Shown here piece after piece: positions 52,312 to 62,741 of a stretch of DNA of 64,000 nucleotides. The stretch comes from Rebecca billardiae RCC1528. Taxonomy: Eukaryota; Haptophyta. The position numbers were made by a program, and so were the translations under genes. The stretch's first letter is position 1. Every line of letters begins with the position of its first letter. Under the pieces are notes generated by a model, which saw nothing but the letters and a program-made list of their open reading frames with translations, searched no databases and had not been told where the DNA came from. Location of the stretch: positions 186,001 to 250,000 of the forward strand of contig OZ251248.1 of NCBI GenBank assembly GCA_965240325.2. Reading direction: 5' to 3'.

Positions 52312-54283
52312 GTGGGCGCTGAGCTTGGGCGTGCCGCCGGGCGGAGCCGGAAGGGCGGTACTCCGTGGCTCGGCTTGATCGTGCAGCCGGGGGCGGGGGG
52401 CGACGGTGCCCGCTCCGCTCTGGCGCGCTCGCGGCCTGCGCACGCGGGCCGCAGTAGCATCAGACTCAGTCGTCGTTATTATTCGATGCGGTCCGGTCGT
52501 GACGAGCAGTAATCACTCAGTCAGTAACTGCGCTCGTCGTCGTGTCACTGACTGACACTCTGTCACTCAGACACTGTCAGCCGGCCAGCTGGTGCAGGTC
52601 GCGGCAAGACGGCATAATAATAGACGATCGAATATAACCGCGCCCCAGCGCCGCGTGCTCAGCTGCCGCGCGGGTTCGGACTTCGCGTCAGGCTGACAGA
52701 CTGAGACAGGCACGGCCGCACGGCGGCCCGGTATGCCGTACCGAATAACCGACTCGCCGCTGATGACAGGCTAAATGCGCCGTCCCGCCGCCTTGAGGCG
52801 TGACGGTGACGCCTGACGGTCCCTGACTACAGACTAGCCGACGACTATAACTCTGTTAGCAGTGACTGGGCCTATTTCATTTATGATGTTCACATATATA
52901 TATATATCTAATGTCACTTAGTCCCGACCAGTTGCTCTGGCTGTGTCGTACTAGTACGGCGGTAGTAGCAGTAGTCAGTAGCAGTGGCAGCGCCGACGGG
53001 CGAGTCAGTTTAGCGGACTGTCGCCCCTGTCAGCAGCCTGAGCTATGTAACTGATAATAATGACTGGCGGTCTCGGATTCGGCCCTCGGACTCACGGTGA
53101 CTGACGCCGTTGAATAAATCTAAGTTAGATTAATAATTAAAGTTCGATTGGTTGTTGTAATTCAAGTGCAGCGGCGGGACGGTCGTCAAATCGCTTGGCG
53201 TAGTGGTCCCAGAGGAGGCTGCTACTACTCACTAGCCCTGGCAAGCTTGCTATCTATGCCGGTCGTTGGTCAGCCGCCGTTTACAGGCGCGCACACGCCA
53301 CGCGTATTCGGCGAATCGTGTCCGTGTGGAACTTATGATGACTGTACCGCCGCGCAGCCCGCAACATTGATCGGTCCGACTCAGGACTTGTGGGGTCAGA
53401 CAGAACATTGATAGGTCTGCACCTTCACCTGGCATGCCCCAGAGGTCAGCACGGCCGTGAGCAGGGTGATCCTGGGGCCACTTCCCCATCCCATCCTTCA
53501 CCCATGCGCAGCCCCAGCCGCCTTGCAGTTGCACGCGCGCCCGGGTCGGCACGATCTGACAGATGACATGGACGTGGACATGAGAGTGGTGGACAAGTCG
53601 GAGGGGAAGCCGCTACTCAGCCCCACGTGCTCGTACGGCGACGCCGACCGGCGTGTGGCACACACCCCGGTCCCGGACGTGCCACACGCGCCGTGGATCG
53701 CGGTGGGACGGGCAGCTCCTTACGTTTGCAATAACATGAGTTTACCCGTTTTCATGTGGACCCCCGTTACCCCGTAGCTCAATGATGAGCGCTAGCTCAG
53801 TTTTGATTACGCGCAACATCGATGAGCTTTTCATGACCTATTGGCAACGAGCGCCTTGATGAATACCAGCGATCGATTTTGAACAGGCTCAATGCCTCAA
53901 AGCGCAGCCCTGATGAATAGGGCCTCATATTGCTTTGGATGCTTAAGACAACCGGAGTGCAAGATTCGTCGCGCAATTATGCATCACCTGGTGCTCACGG
54001 TAACCGTAACCGTTAGGGTTTTTTCAATATACTTCGGTTGTACCGCATAGTTTGAGTGGCAATCTCAATCAGGCGTTCATTATTTCTTTGCTCACAGAGT
54101 GCTCATGCTCGGCATATAGGGGTAGGCGACTTGCGCCGATTGGCTCCTAGCCCAGGGAGATAAGATCCCTCGGGATGCGGCCGGGCGCGGGTGGGCAGGT
54201 GCACTCGAAGGTGGCGTGTCCGCTGGTCGATGGGGGGGCTGCTGCAGCATTAAAGCCGCACCCGTCAGCTACTTGTGGCAACA
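52312..54283. other. Gene-poor, less GC-rich intergenic region
   Basis: Nearly 2 kb. It contains CACTGACTGACACTCTGTCA-type simple repeats (52510-52580), AT-rich DNA with a short (AT)n at 52892-52907 and GATTAATAATTAAAG near 53130. A plus-strand frame 53457-53777 shows no motif. The section 53760-54130 is unusually low in GC and unlike its surroundings. No gene is supported. Confidence 0.5.
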
Positions 54284-57200
54284 ATGCTGCGCCTCTCGAA
54301 CGCGCGGCGCCGCGCGAACGTCGTGCTCGTGACCGACCCGGGGCCCGACCCGGACGACGTCAAAGGTGTGCGCCCGCCGCGGGCCCCGCCCGGCGAGGAC
54401 GTGGGCTGCGGGCCGCGCGTATACGCGACGGCGGCCCACCCGCCGCTGCTACGGAGCGGGGCGGGCGGCGCGCGACGGCCGGCAGCTCTGGTTGCTCGCG
54501 CGCCTGCCGCGGGCGGTGTGAGCTGGTGGCACACCACCGCTCTCTCCGCCCTCTCCTGCCGGCTGCCCCGCGCCCCTCGCTCGGCTGCGCCCGCCCTCGC
54601 GCTCACTCGTCCTGCCGCGCGACCCCGCCCGCGCGCACGCGCGCGCCGTGGACGCGGCCGCTACCGGGTGCGCGCGACGCGCGAGCAGCGCTGCTCGTCG
54701 CGGCGATCTTGCACAAGCAGGGCGCGATCACGCTCGCCGCCGTCGTCGCGAACGGCGGGCAGCAGTCCAACAAGCGCGCGAAGCTCGCGCAGCGCATTCT
54801 TGACCTGCTAGAGGTCAACAACGTGCCGGTCGGGATCGGCTCGCAGGGCAAGGCGTACGCGGCGAAGCCGCACGAGTACGCGCTGGTGGGGTACGAGAGC
54901 GTCGACGAGTCGCGGCTCGTCGACGGCGGCGAGCTCCTCGCCGACGTCCTCCGCCGCGCGCGCCGCGCCAGCCTGTCGTTTGTTCTGATCTCGTCGATGC
55001 GAGATGTCGCCGATCTGATTGCGGACAAGCCCGAGCTGTTCGTGGCGAAGGTGCGCCACGTGTGCATCCAGGGCGGGCTCGAGCCCTCGGAGACCGCGCC
55101 GAGCGGGTACGTCGGCGACTCGTCGGTGAACAACGGTGCGCGCGCGCGCGAGAGCGAGCCGCCTCCGTGCGAGCGAGCGGGCCCTGCGCGGGCCGGAGTG
55201 CTCGCCGCGTTGCCGCCCGAGCCGCGCCAGCGCCGCGCGGCGCCGCCCGCCTGCGCGGCGCTCACGGCGCCCTCTCCCCGCGGCTCGCTCGCGCGCACAC
55301 GACCGCGCCGCGCGCGCGCGGCCCGCGCGCGCACGCAGGCTTCGACCCGGACGCGGCGAACGCCGTGTATGACTTTTGCTTTGGCCGCGGCGTGCGCATG
55401 AGTGTCGTGAGCCGCGCGGCGGTGCCGATGCTGCCGATGCAGCTCGCCAAGTCGTTCGCGCTGCGCACGGACTGCCCGATCATGCACTACCTGGCGGACG
55501 CGCAGTTCCTCGGGCTGGAGGGGCTGTGGAAGCGGCTGTGCGCGGGCGAGCTCCCGCCGCGCTGCACCAAGCAGTGGTACTTTGAGACTTTCTGCGGAAT
55601 CACCGCCGTCGAGTTTTCGCGCGCCGGCTACGAGCGGCTCGACGCCAACGTCGATATCCTCCGCCACCTCAACGGCTACGTGAAGCCGTACGACGGTGCG
55701 CGCACGCGCCGCCGAGCGCGGCGCGCACGGCGCGGCGTGCGCACCGCGCCGCCGTGCGCGCGCCAGGCTGGCCGCTCCCCGCGCGCGGCGCGCGCGCGCG
55801 CGCGCGCGCGCCGGCCCGCCCCAGCGCGCGCGCCTGCCCGCGCGCTGAGCTCCGCTCTGCGCGCCCCCGCCCCCCCACGCGGCTGCGCTGGCGGCTTGAT
55901 GGCGGTGTGTGTGTGCGGTCTGGTGGCGCGCAGTGGTGGCTCTGATGGCGGCGCTCCCGGACAACATCGCGCTCGACATCTTCGCGCCGCACGCCGAGGT
56001 CGATGTGCCCACCTCCGAGGGCGAGCCGGTCTCTCACCAGCTGCTGCTGTCCCCAGGCCACGCGCTCGACGTGCGGCATGTGATGCGCACGCTGCGCGAC
56101 ACCTATCACGAGGTGGTGATCGCGACGGCGCGCGCGCTGCGCACGCCGCGCTCCGGCACGGGCTCGATGAAGGCGACGCCGCGCGACACGGCCAACGGCG
56201 GCGAGCAGTCCAGCTCGCCGCGCTCGACGGCGATGACCGAGGCGGCGATGGGAGCGCACATGGCCTTTGCGCAGCTCGGCTCGCCCGCGCGCACGCTCGA
56301 CAGCCCGCTGCCGTTCGCCTCCAAGGCCTCGTTCAAGTCGAAGGGGCGGCTCCGCTCCGACGGCTCGTTCGCGATCGAGCGGATGGCGGACGGCGTGCCC
56401 TCGCGCGCCGCGGACGGCGTGCTGAGCGAGGACGACATCGTCGCGCAGCTCGAGCTCGCCATCGACGACGCGCGGCTCGGCATGCAGCGGCTCACGCGCT
56501 ACTCTGCGGGCCTCGGGTACAGCCTCTTCTTCGGCGGCGTCGTCTTCGCGGCGCTCGGCGCGTTCCTCGCGTTCCCGCTGGACGAGCCGACGAACCTGGC
56601 GATCATGTTCATCTCGTGCATCGCGTGGGTGAGTGGGCTGCCGCTGCTGCTGCTCGCGCTCTTCCCGACGCGCTCGCACCGTTGGCTCATGCACCTGTGG
56701 TCGGCGCTTCTCGGGTTGCTCTGCGCGGGCGGCGGCGCAATCTACACCGCGTGGACGCTCTCCGCGCTCTGCCAGCCCACCTTCTCCGAGGCCCGGCACA
56801 GCTGCCACCACCACGTCAACGTGGCGGTGGGCGGCGCGCTCGTCTCGGCAGTGCTCTACGCGCTCGCGCTGCTGCAGCTGCGCGCCGTCACGCGGCCGAG
56901 CGCGGGGGCACACCTCCGGCTGCTCTGGCGCTCCGTCGCGCTGCTCGCGCTCGCGTTCGCGCTCAACGAGATCCACCTGATGGTGTACGACGAGCTGTAC
57001 ACGCCCGACCGCGTGGTGACGCCCGCGCACGCGCTGTTCGTGGCGATGGTCTCGGTGGTCGCCATCGTGATGCTCGCGCCCGGCTCTCGCCCTGCGGGGC
57101 ACGGCATAGTCTCACGCATCATCGGCTCCAACGGCCAGCGCGCAGGCCTCGCGCCGCTGATCGGCGGGCTCGACCGCCCGATCGACGCGGCCTCGCTCGC

Positions 57201-58161
57201 CGCCGAGGGGATCCGGTGCTTCCGGCCCGTGCCGCTCGGCGAGGAGGTGTTCGCGCTGCTCCGCGCGCACCGCTCGACCTCGCTCTCCTCGAACGCCTCC
57301 TCCATGCAGACGAGTCCGTACGACCCGACGCTCGGCACAGGGCTGGTGGGCGCGACACCGCTGCGGCGACACGAACCCAACCCGGTCGTCGCGGCCGCGG
57401 CGAGGCTGGTCCGGCTCGGCTCCGCCGAGGGCCCGTACCACGTGGGCTCGGCGCACGGCGAGAAGCTGTACCGCCCGCCCACGTTCGTCGCGACCGCCTT
57501 CGCGCGGCGCACGATGCTCGGGCCCGCCGCCGCGTCCTCGGCGTCGCTGCGCGTGCTGCCGACTGACTCTGCGGGCGCCAACCGCGCGCGCGGCGAGCTC
57601 GACGGCGGCACCGCGACCATCTACGTCGACGGCGAGCCCGCCGACGCGTACATTGTCCACTCCACCTTCGACTCGGCGGAGCACAAGTCGACCGCGCTGC
57701 GCGAGTGGGCGCGCCACTTCGTCGCGCAGCACGGGCGGCAGGCGATCGTGTGGTACGACGGCGCGTGCGTCGACCCGTCGCTCACCTCGGCCGCGCGGCT
57801 CGCGCACATGCCAGTCTACCTCGCGCGCTCGAGGCGACTGCTGGTGCTCGCCGGCCCGACGCTCGTGACGAGGCTGTGGCCGGTGCTCGAGCTGTACGCG
57901 TGGCTCGCGATGGGCGGCAGCCTCGACGACGTGGACATCATCCCGATCGTGCCGGGCGACGACGACACGGAAGCCCTCCTCGCCTCCTTTGACGCGTTCC
58001 ACGTCGCGTACGCGCGCGCGGCCGGCAGCGCGGAGCGCCGCCTCTTCCTGCAGGCCATCGACTTTGCGTCGGTGGGCACGATCAACGAGGCGGTGCGCTC
58101 CTACCTGAGCATCATTCGGCAAAAGCTGGCCGCGGAGGACGACGCGGTGGAGGCAATATGA
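54284..58161 (+). CDS. Nucleoside hydrolase-like domain, six membrane spans and a TIR-like tail
   Basis: Four exons, 54284-54365, 54689-55135, 55339-55695 and 55934-58161, GT-AG, phase 1 at each junction, 1,037 aa. Residues 13-300 resemble inosine/uridine-preferring nucleoside hydrolases. They begin VVLVTDPGPDPDDVK and continue, across intron 1, ALLVAAILHKQGAITLAAVV, with VRHVCIQGG and GFDPDAANAVYDF later. Spacing at the Asp cluster is one residue longer than the classic DxDPGxDD. Six hydrophobic segments follow at about 490-680 (for example SLFFGGVVFAALGAFLAF). The tail has AYIVHSTFDSAEHKSTALRE (about 866), IVWYDGACVDPSL, LLVLAGPTLVTRLWPVLELY (about 929-948). It resembles the SHSW...D / LDKACIDQ / RLWCVxEL pattern I know from uncharacterised algal and oomycete proteins, with a TIR-like W..xEL. 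Enzyme activity is unproven. Confidence 0.78.
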
Positions 58162-58359
58162 ATGATCCGTGGCGGCCATTCGGTCCGCTGCGGGCTCGCG
58201 GCGAGCGACGGCGACTGCGTCTGCAGAGGGCAGTCACGGAAAGGCGGGCGCCCCCCCCCCCCCGCGCGCGCCGGTATTATTTATATTGGCTGCTGCTACT
58301 TCTATATATATATATAGAGTCTAGCTGAATTATCGTCGTCTATTATACGCTAAGCACTA
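58162..58359. other. Short spacer with homopolymer and AT repeat
   Basis: Contains a run of 13 C at 58251-58263 and TATATATATATA at 58303-58318, ending at the left edge of the inverted-repeat element. No gene is visible. Confidence 0.7.
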
Positions 58360-60370
58360 TATGATTAAACTTTCTTCAGGAATGCGCACCAGAAAAAGCC
58401 TTAACAACCCGCGCGGCCCAAGATGGGGTTGGCGGCCACGACGGCGGTTATGCGCCCTTTCGCGCCTTGGAGCGGCGCGTGCGCGCCAGGAAGTGGGCCA
58501 AACCATGCTCGCGACATGCTCGTTCGTCGACGCTGATTGTTGGCCGATTGCATGCCAGCCCACGCCGACGTCTGAGTGCGCCTCGCCGCGCACGGTACAG
58601 CTTGACGGTACACGGCACGATTCGGCCGCGAGCAGCCTCGTGCGCGCGACCGAGTCAGAGGTGGTCGTCGAGAGTAGCACGAGCGGCGGCGCACAAGCGG
58701 GCCTGGTCGTTGCCGAATATCTGACGCACCAATCGACCTCGCCCAGCGCCATCTGCTCGTTTGTGCACGTGTTGGAAAGGATGAGCAGCTGCGTGCAAGG
58801 CGCCAAGCGCGCAGATGAGGCGTGGGCGAGCGAAGGGGCGGCGAGGGCCGGCGCGTGCGCGCGCGTAAATTCGAGCCTCCCCATATGCATCGAAACACAC
58901 CGCGCTCGCTCGTCGAGCTGCGCACGGGTATCGGTGCGCGCGCGCCAACGCGGCGCGCCGTGCTCGCGCCCGGCAGCTGCAAACCTGCTCGCGCGCGCAC
59001 GCGTGCGTGATGGACCGAGGAGGTCGCGCGAGCATGCGCGATGTGTCTGGATGGAGCGTGTAGGAGGTGTAGGCTGCGCTCCGCACGCGCTCCGCCACCG
59101 TGCACCGCGCTGCCCCTCGCCCACGCGGTCGCCGCCGAGCCCAGATTCAAACCGGCGTGCGAGCGCTCGAGCGCACCTCCGAGCAGCAGTCGCAGCTATC
59201 GTGTCGAAGGCGTGGCGAGAGGCAGATGTGCATGGCAAGTAGCGACATGGTGGTGCCCATCACGCGCACACACTCGCGCACGCTCGCTACACCACCTCGT
59301 CGCGCCCACGTGCAGCGCGCGGGGCGCGCTTCGCGCCCGGAGCAGCTGCCGAGCGGCTGCTGCGCGCGGCGCGCGCGGCGAGTAGGGCTCAGCCAATGGT
59401 CCGAGGGCGAGCCTGCCGAGCGTCGTGCGTGGCGCGCGCGGACCTAGTACAACGCCGCGTACCACTCGCTGCCACCATAGGGCCCGTACCGGCGAGCTGT
59501 GGCCGCCACAGACACCCAAAAGCAGCCCAGCCGTCAGCCCGGGTCAGCCGACGAGCGCGCGGCGCGCGCGTCCGCCACCGTGATGAGCACGGACGAGCGC
59601 GCGCGCCCGTGTCGTAGCTCAGATGGGGTCCCCCGATCGCACGCACCACCGCGCTGCCACGTCTTCGACCATCTTGTGTCACCATGTGGCCGCTCGCCGC
59701 TCGCACCGAGCGGCTGGCGGCGCAGCTGCACGACCGGCAAACGGTCAGCGCGCGGCAAGGGTGGAGTCCGGCGAGGGTCGGCCGGACAGTCCGGCGCCAC
59801 CAAGGTGGACCGCGCGGTGGTCACCGGCGCGCTCGTCACCACGCTCGAGGCCATGGAGGCCGCCCAGGAGGAGAACTACTCACTGCAACTGCCTGTGCAC
59901 TGCCTTTGGAGTGGCTCCTTTGCGCGCGCACGCAGCGCCAACGAGCGAAAGCGTTTATCGGGACCTAGTCCGGGGATCAAGGGTACCACCATCAAAGAAT
60001 GGAATGCGCGCAAAGGTCCCGATACAAATATTTTGTGTCGCCCGTGCCGCGCGCGCGCGAGCACGGCCAAAGCCGCAAGCTGCAACATCTGCTGCAGATC
60101 GGCTCGTGCTCGACGAGGGCGGCGAGGAGACGGGTGCGCGCTCGCGAGCGAGCGTACCTGAGAGTGATATCGGCATCCGACCAGGAAGAGCGGGTCGATC
60201 TGCCCGCAGCTCGTCGCACGATCGCGAGAGCGCACGTGCGGTCGACGAGGAAGAAGGCCCGCATCGTGGCGTTTCCGCCAGTGGCGGGCCGGCTCGAGAT
60301 TTGACGGCGAAACTCCAGCGGGTTGTTAAGGCTTTTTCTGGTGCGCATTCCTGAAAAAAGTTTAATCATA
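58360..60370. mobile_element. 2.0-kb DNA element with 53-bp terminal inverted repeats
   Basis: The ends are inverted copies of each other: TATGATTAAACTTTCTTCAG at 58360 onward and the reverse complement reading TATGATTAAACTTTTTTCAG from 60370 inward. They continue identically through CCTTAACAACCCGC, so 52 of 53 positions match (58360-58412 and 60318-60370). TA flanks both edges outside the repeats, a possible 2-bp target duplication. Interior frames, such as 58361-59242 and 59499-60161 on the plus strand, carry no transposase motif I recognise, so it is probably non-autonomous. A plus-strand stretch near 59830-60050 (EAMEAAQEENYSLQLPVHCL) looks protein-like. Confidence 0.8.
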
Positions 60371-60377
60371 TACTCTA

Positions 60378-60379
<2 letters not shown>

Positions 60380-60413
<34 letters not shown>
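60380..60413. repeat. (AT)n microsatellite beside the inverted-repeat element
   Basis: About 34 bp of uninterrupted AT dinucleotides just outside the right edge of the element; a shorter AT run lies just outside the left edge. Confidence 0.9.
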
Positions 60414-60420
<7 letters not shown>

Positions 60421-60560
60421 GACAGTGGTATGCAGTGCAACGGGCAGGCGTCAGAGTCAGCAAGCATATATAATATCCCGCGTAGGGGGCCGGTAAGGGT
60501 AAAGGGGGCCCGGCCTAAGGGGGGCACGGGGAGTCTAGCCTGGCCCTGGTCCGACATCCC

Positions 60561-60690
60561 GATTTTCGCCAGTGAAAAAGCCTTTTCGGATTTTGGGCGC
60601 CTGATTTCTCCGCCCGATTTTTCTCGTCGCTCGTCGCGCTCGTCAAATATTAAAATCGCCACCGGCCGTCCGACGGCTCGCCGCGACGAA
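60561..60690. repeat. Direct repeat flanking the EsV-1-7 gene (3' side copy)
   Basis: GATTTTCGCCAGTGAAAAAG through CGGCTCGCCGCGACGAA matches 62634-62741 apart from one insertion of about 20 bp and a few changes. On the minus strand this copy reads RRPKSEKAFSLAKI, against RRPKSEKGFFMAKI in the other copy. From here to 61001 no gene is supported. Confidence 0.85.
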
Positions 60691-61001
60691 GCGAGTCGGT
60701 GTGGACTGCGTGATGAATTATAACGTATGAATGAATCGTAGGTGATGAATATGGCGCAGCACACGGTATGTGATGATGCGGTGTCGGTGACGATGCCCGC
60801 GCGGGAATCGGCCTAGCTACAGGCGCTACTGAGTACTGCTGACAGTCTGCTGTGACTGGCAGTACAGACGGCACTGCACCGTAAGAGTTGGCCTGTTCCG
60901 GGCTGCGCACGCGGTACGTCAGTCGAAGTGAGGGGCAGAGGGCCCCCGCCGGCGAGGGCTCTGCCACGCTACGCGCTCCGCCCTGCATGCACCGCGGGCC
61001 A

Positions 61002-62678
61002 TCAATCATAATCGGAGGATGATGACAGATCGGATGCCAGGATCACTGTCCAACGGTCAGACTCGTCATCAACGTAGTCTGTGTCTGCACCGTGTGGCCG
61101 CATTCGGGAATCCGCTCCGAGGTTGCCTCCGCTCTCGAGTCTCCCGACCAGCGGCGGCGGTTGGGGCAGCTGTGGGGCGGTGTCCGAGTCAGTGGCGATG
61201 CGGCTGGTGCGTGCGTGCCGTCGCTTCGCTGCGCGCGTGCCCTGGTCGCCGGTGCCATGCTCCAGCCTGCGCTTGGGGACGGCGAGCCGAGGGTTCACCA
61301 TTCCTGTCAGCTTGTGCTCAGCGCACCGGCTGGCGCGCGCGTCGCCCGGCATGCCGAACGAAGGCCACTTGGTGCAGCCAGCGTGACCGCACTTGGGGCT
61401 CACCACGTCGACCATGCCGGCCAGCTTGTGCGTAGCGCACCGGCTGGCGCGCGCGTCGCCCGGCATGCCAAAACCAGGCCGCTTGGTGCAGCCGGTGTGA
61501 TCACACTTGCGGCTCCTAACGTCGACCATGCCGGCCAGCTTGTGCGTAGCGCACCGGCTGGCGCGCGCATCACCCGGCATGCCAAACGAAGGCACCTTGG
61601 TGCAGCCCGCGTGATCACACCTGGGGTGTATCACGTCGACCATGCCGGCCAGCTTGTGCGTAGCGCACCGGCTGGCGCGCTTGTCGCCCGGCATGCCGAA
61701 CGAAGGCAGCTTGGTGCAGCCGGTGTGATCACACTTGGGGCTCACCACGATGATGAACATGCCGGCCAGCTTGTGCGTAGCGCACCGGCTGGCGCGCGCA
61801 TCACCCTGCATGCCGAACGAAGGCGCCTTGGTGCAGCCCGCGTGATCACACCTGGGGTGTATCACGTCGACCATGCCGGCCAGCTTGTGCGTAGCGCACC
61901 GGCTGGCGTGCTTGTCGCCCGGCATGCCGAATGAAGGCCACTTGGTGCAGCCCGCGTGATCGCACATGGGGTTCCTCACATTGACCATGCCAGCCAGCTG
62001 GTGCTCAGCGCACCGGCTGCCGCGCGTATCGCCCGGCATGCGAAATGAAGGCCACTTGGTGCAGCCCGCGTGATCGCACTTGGGGTTCACCACATTGACC
62101 ATGCGGGCCAGCTTGTGCTCAGCGCACCGGCTGCCGCGCGTGTCGCCCGGCATGCCGAATGAAGGCCACTTGGTGCAGCCCGCGTGATCGCACTTGGGGT
62201 TCATCACATTGACCATGCTGGCCAGCTTGTGCTCAGTGCACCGGCTCGGGCGCGTGTCGCCCGGCATGCCGAATGACGGCTGTTTTGTGCAGCCGTCATG
62301 ACCGCACTTGCGGCTCATCGAGTAGCTCGTGCTGCCGTGTACCCTCGGCTCGGTGGCTCCGGCGGCAGCAGGGACTCGCGCTGGACGGTGTGCCACCCCG
62401 CCCCCCGCTCGGTTTCGGTTCTTGTGTGTCCGATCCGGATCGGGGGATAGTCCGGTAGACACCCCAGGAGTCCGGATGGGTGCGATCGACAGCGGACAGC
62501 ACCGCGCTGCGACGCGCGAGCTGTAAGGCCGCCGCCCGCCGCCATGGACCTCAGCTTCATGGACCAGCCCTTCGGCGCACGTGATGAGGATGCTGAGGCG
62601 CGCGATGGGGGCCTCGACATGCTCGGAGGGGCGGATTTTCGCCATGAAAAAGCCTTTTTCGGATTTTGGGCGCCTCAT
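61002..62678 (-). CDS. EsV-1-7 repeat protein, nine Cys/His motifs
   Basis: The frame runs from ATG 62678 (558 aa). ATG 62645 or 62318 (438 aa) are alternatives; the last is directly before the first repeat and may be the true start. Nine tandem units follow the EsV-1-7 pattern C-x4-C-x16-C-x2-H: CGHDGC, then TKQPSFGMPGDTRPSR, then CTEH in the first, each followed by HKLAxMVxV. Repeats occupy about residues 122-430 of the long form and differ from each other at few positions. One spacer has three extra residues (AGMFIIVVSPK). The tail is basic (KRRLEH, AAKRRHAR) then acidic (DYVDDESD, SSSSDYD). The motif was named from Ectocarpus virus EsV-1 and the brown-algal IMMEDIATE UPRIGHT protein; its biochemical role is unknown, possibly zinc binding. 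Confidence 0.88.
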   Translation of the reverse strand: MRRPKSEKGFFMAKIRPSEHVEAPIARLSILITCAEGLVHEAEVHGGGRRPYSSRVAARCCPLSIAPIRTPGVSTGLSPDPDRTHKNRNRAGGGVAHRPARVPAAAGATEPRVHGSTSYSMSRKCGHDGCTKQPSFGMPGDTRPSRCTEHKLASMVNVMNPKCDHAGCTKWPSFGMPGDTRGSRCAEHKLARMVNVVNPKCDHAGCTKWPSFRMPGDTRGSRCAEHQLAGMVNVRNPMCDHAGCTKWPSFGMPGDKHASRCATHKLAGMVDVIHPRCDHAGCTKAPSFGMQGDARASRCATHKLAGMFIIVVSPKCDHTGCTKLPSFGMPGDKRASRCATHKLAGMVDVIHPRCDHAGCTKVPSFGMPGDARASRCATHKLAGMVDVRSRKCDHTGCTKRPGFGMPGDARASRCATHKLAGMVDVVSPKCGHAGCTKWPSFGMPGDARASRCAEHKLTGMVNPRLAVPKRRLEHGTGDQGTRAAKRRHARTSRIATDSDTAPQLPQPPPLVGRLESGGNLGADSRMRPHGADTDYVDDESDRWTVILASDLSSSSDYD

Positions 62679-62741
62679 TTCTCCCGATTTTTCTGCTCGT
62701 CAAAAATCGCCACCGGCCGTCCGACGGCTCGCCGCGACGAA
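62634..62741. repeat. Direct repeat flanking the EsV-1-7 gene (5' side copy)
   Basis: Partner of 60561-60690. It overlaps the first two candidate start codons of the EsV-1-7 gene, so it may be its promoter and first codons rather than an independent repeat. Confidence 0.85.

Noticed and set aside
58361-59242. Overlapping 293-codon frames on both strands inside the inverted-repeat element as a transposase
   Set aside because: Both begin within the terminal repeat and neither shows a DDE/DDD-type catalytic pattern that I could recognise.
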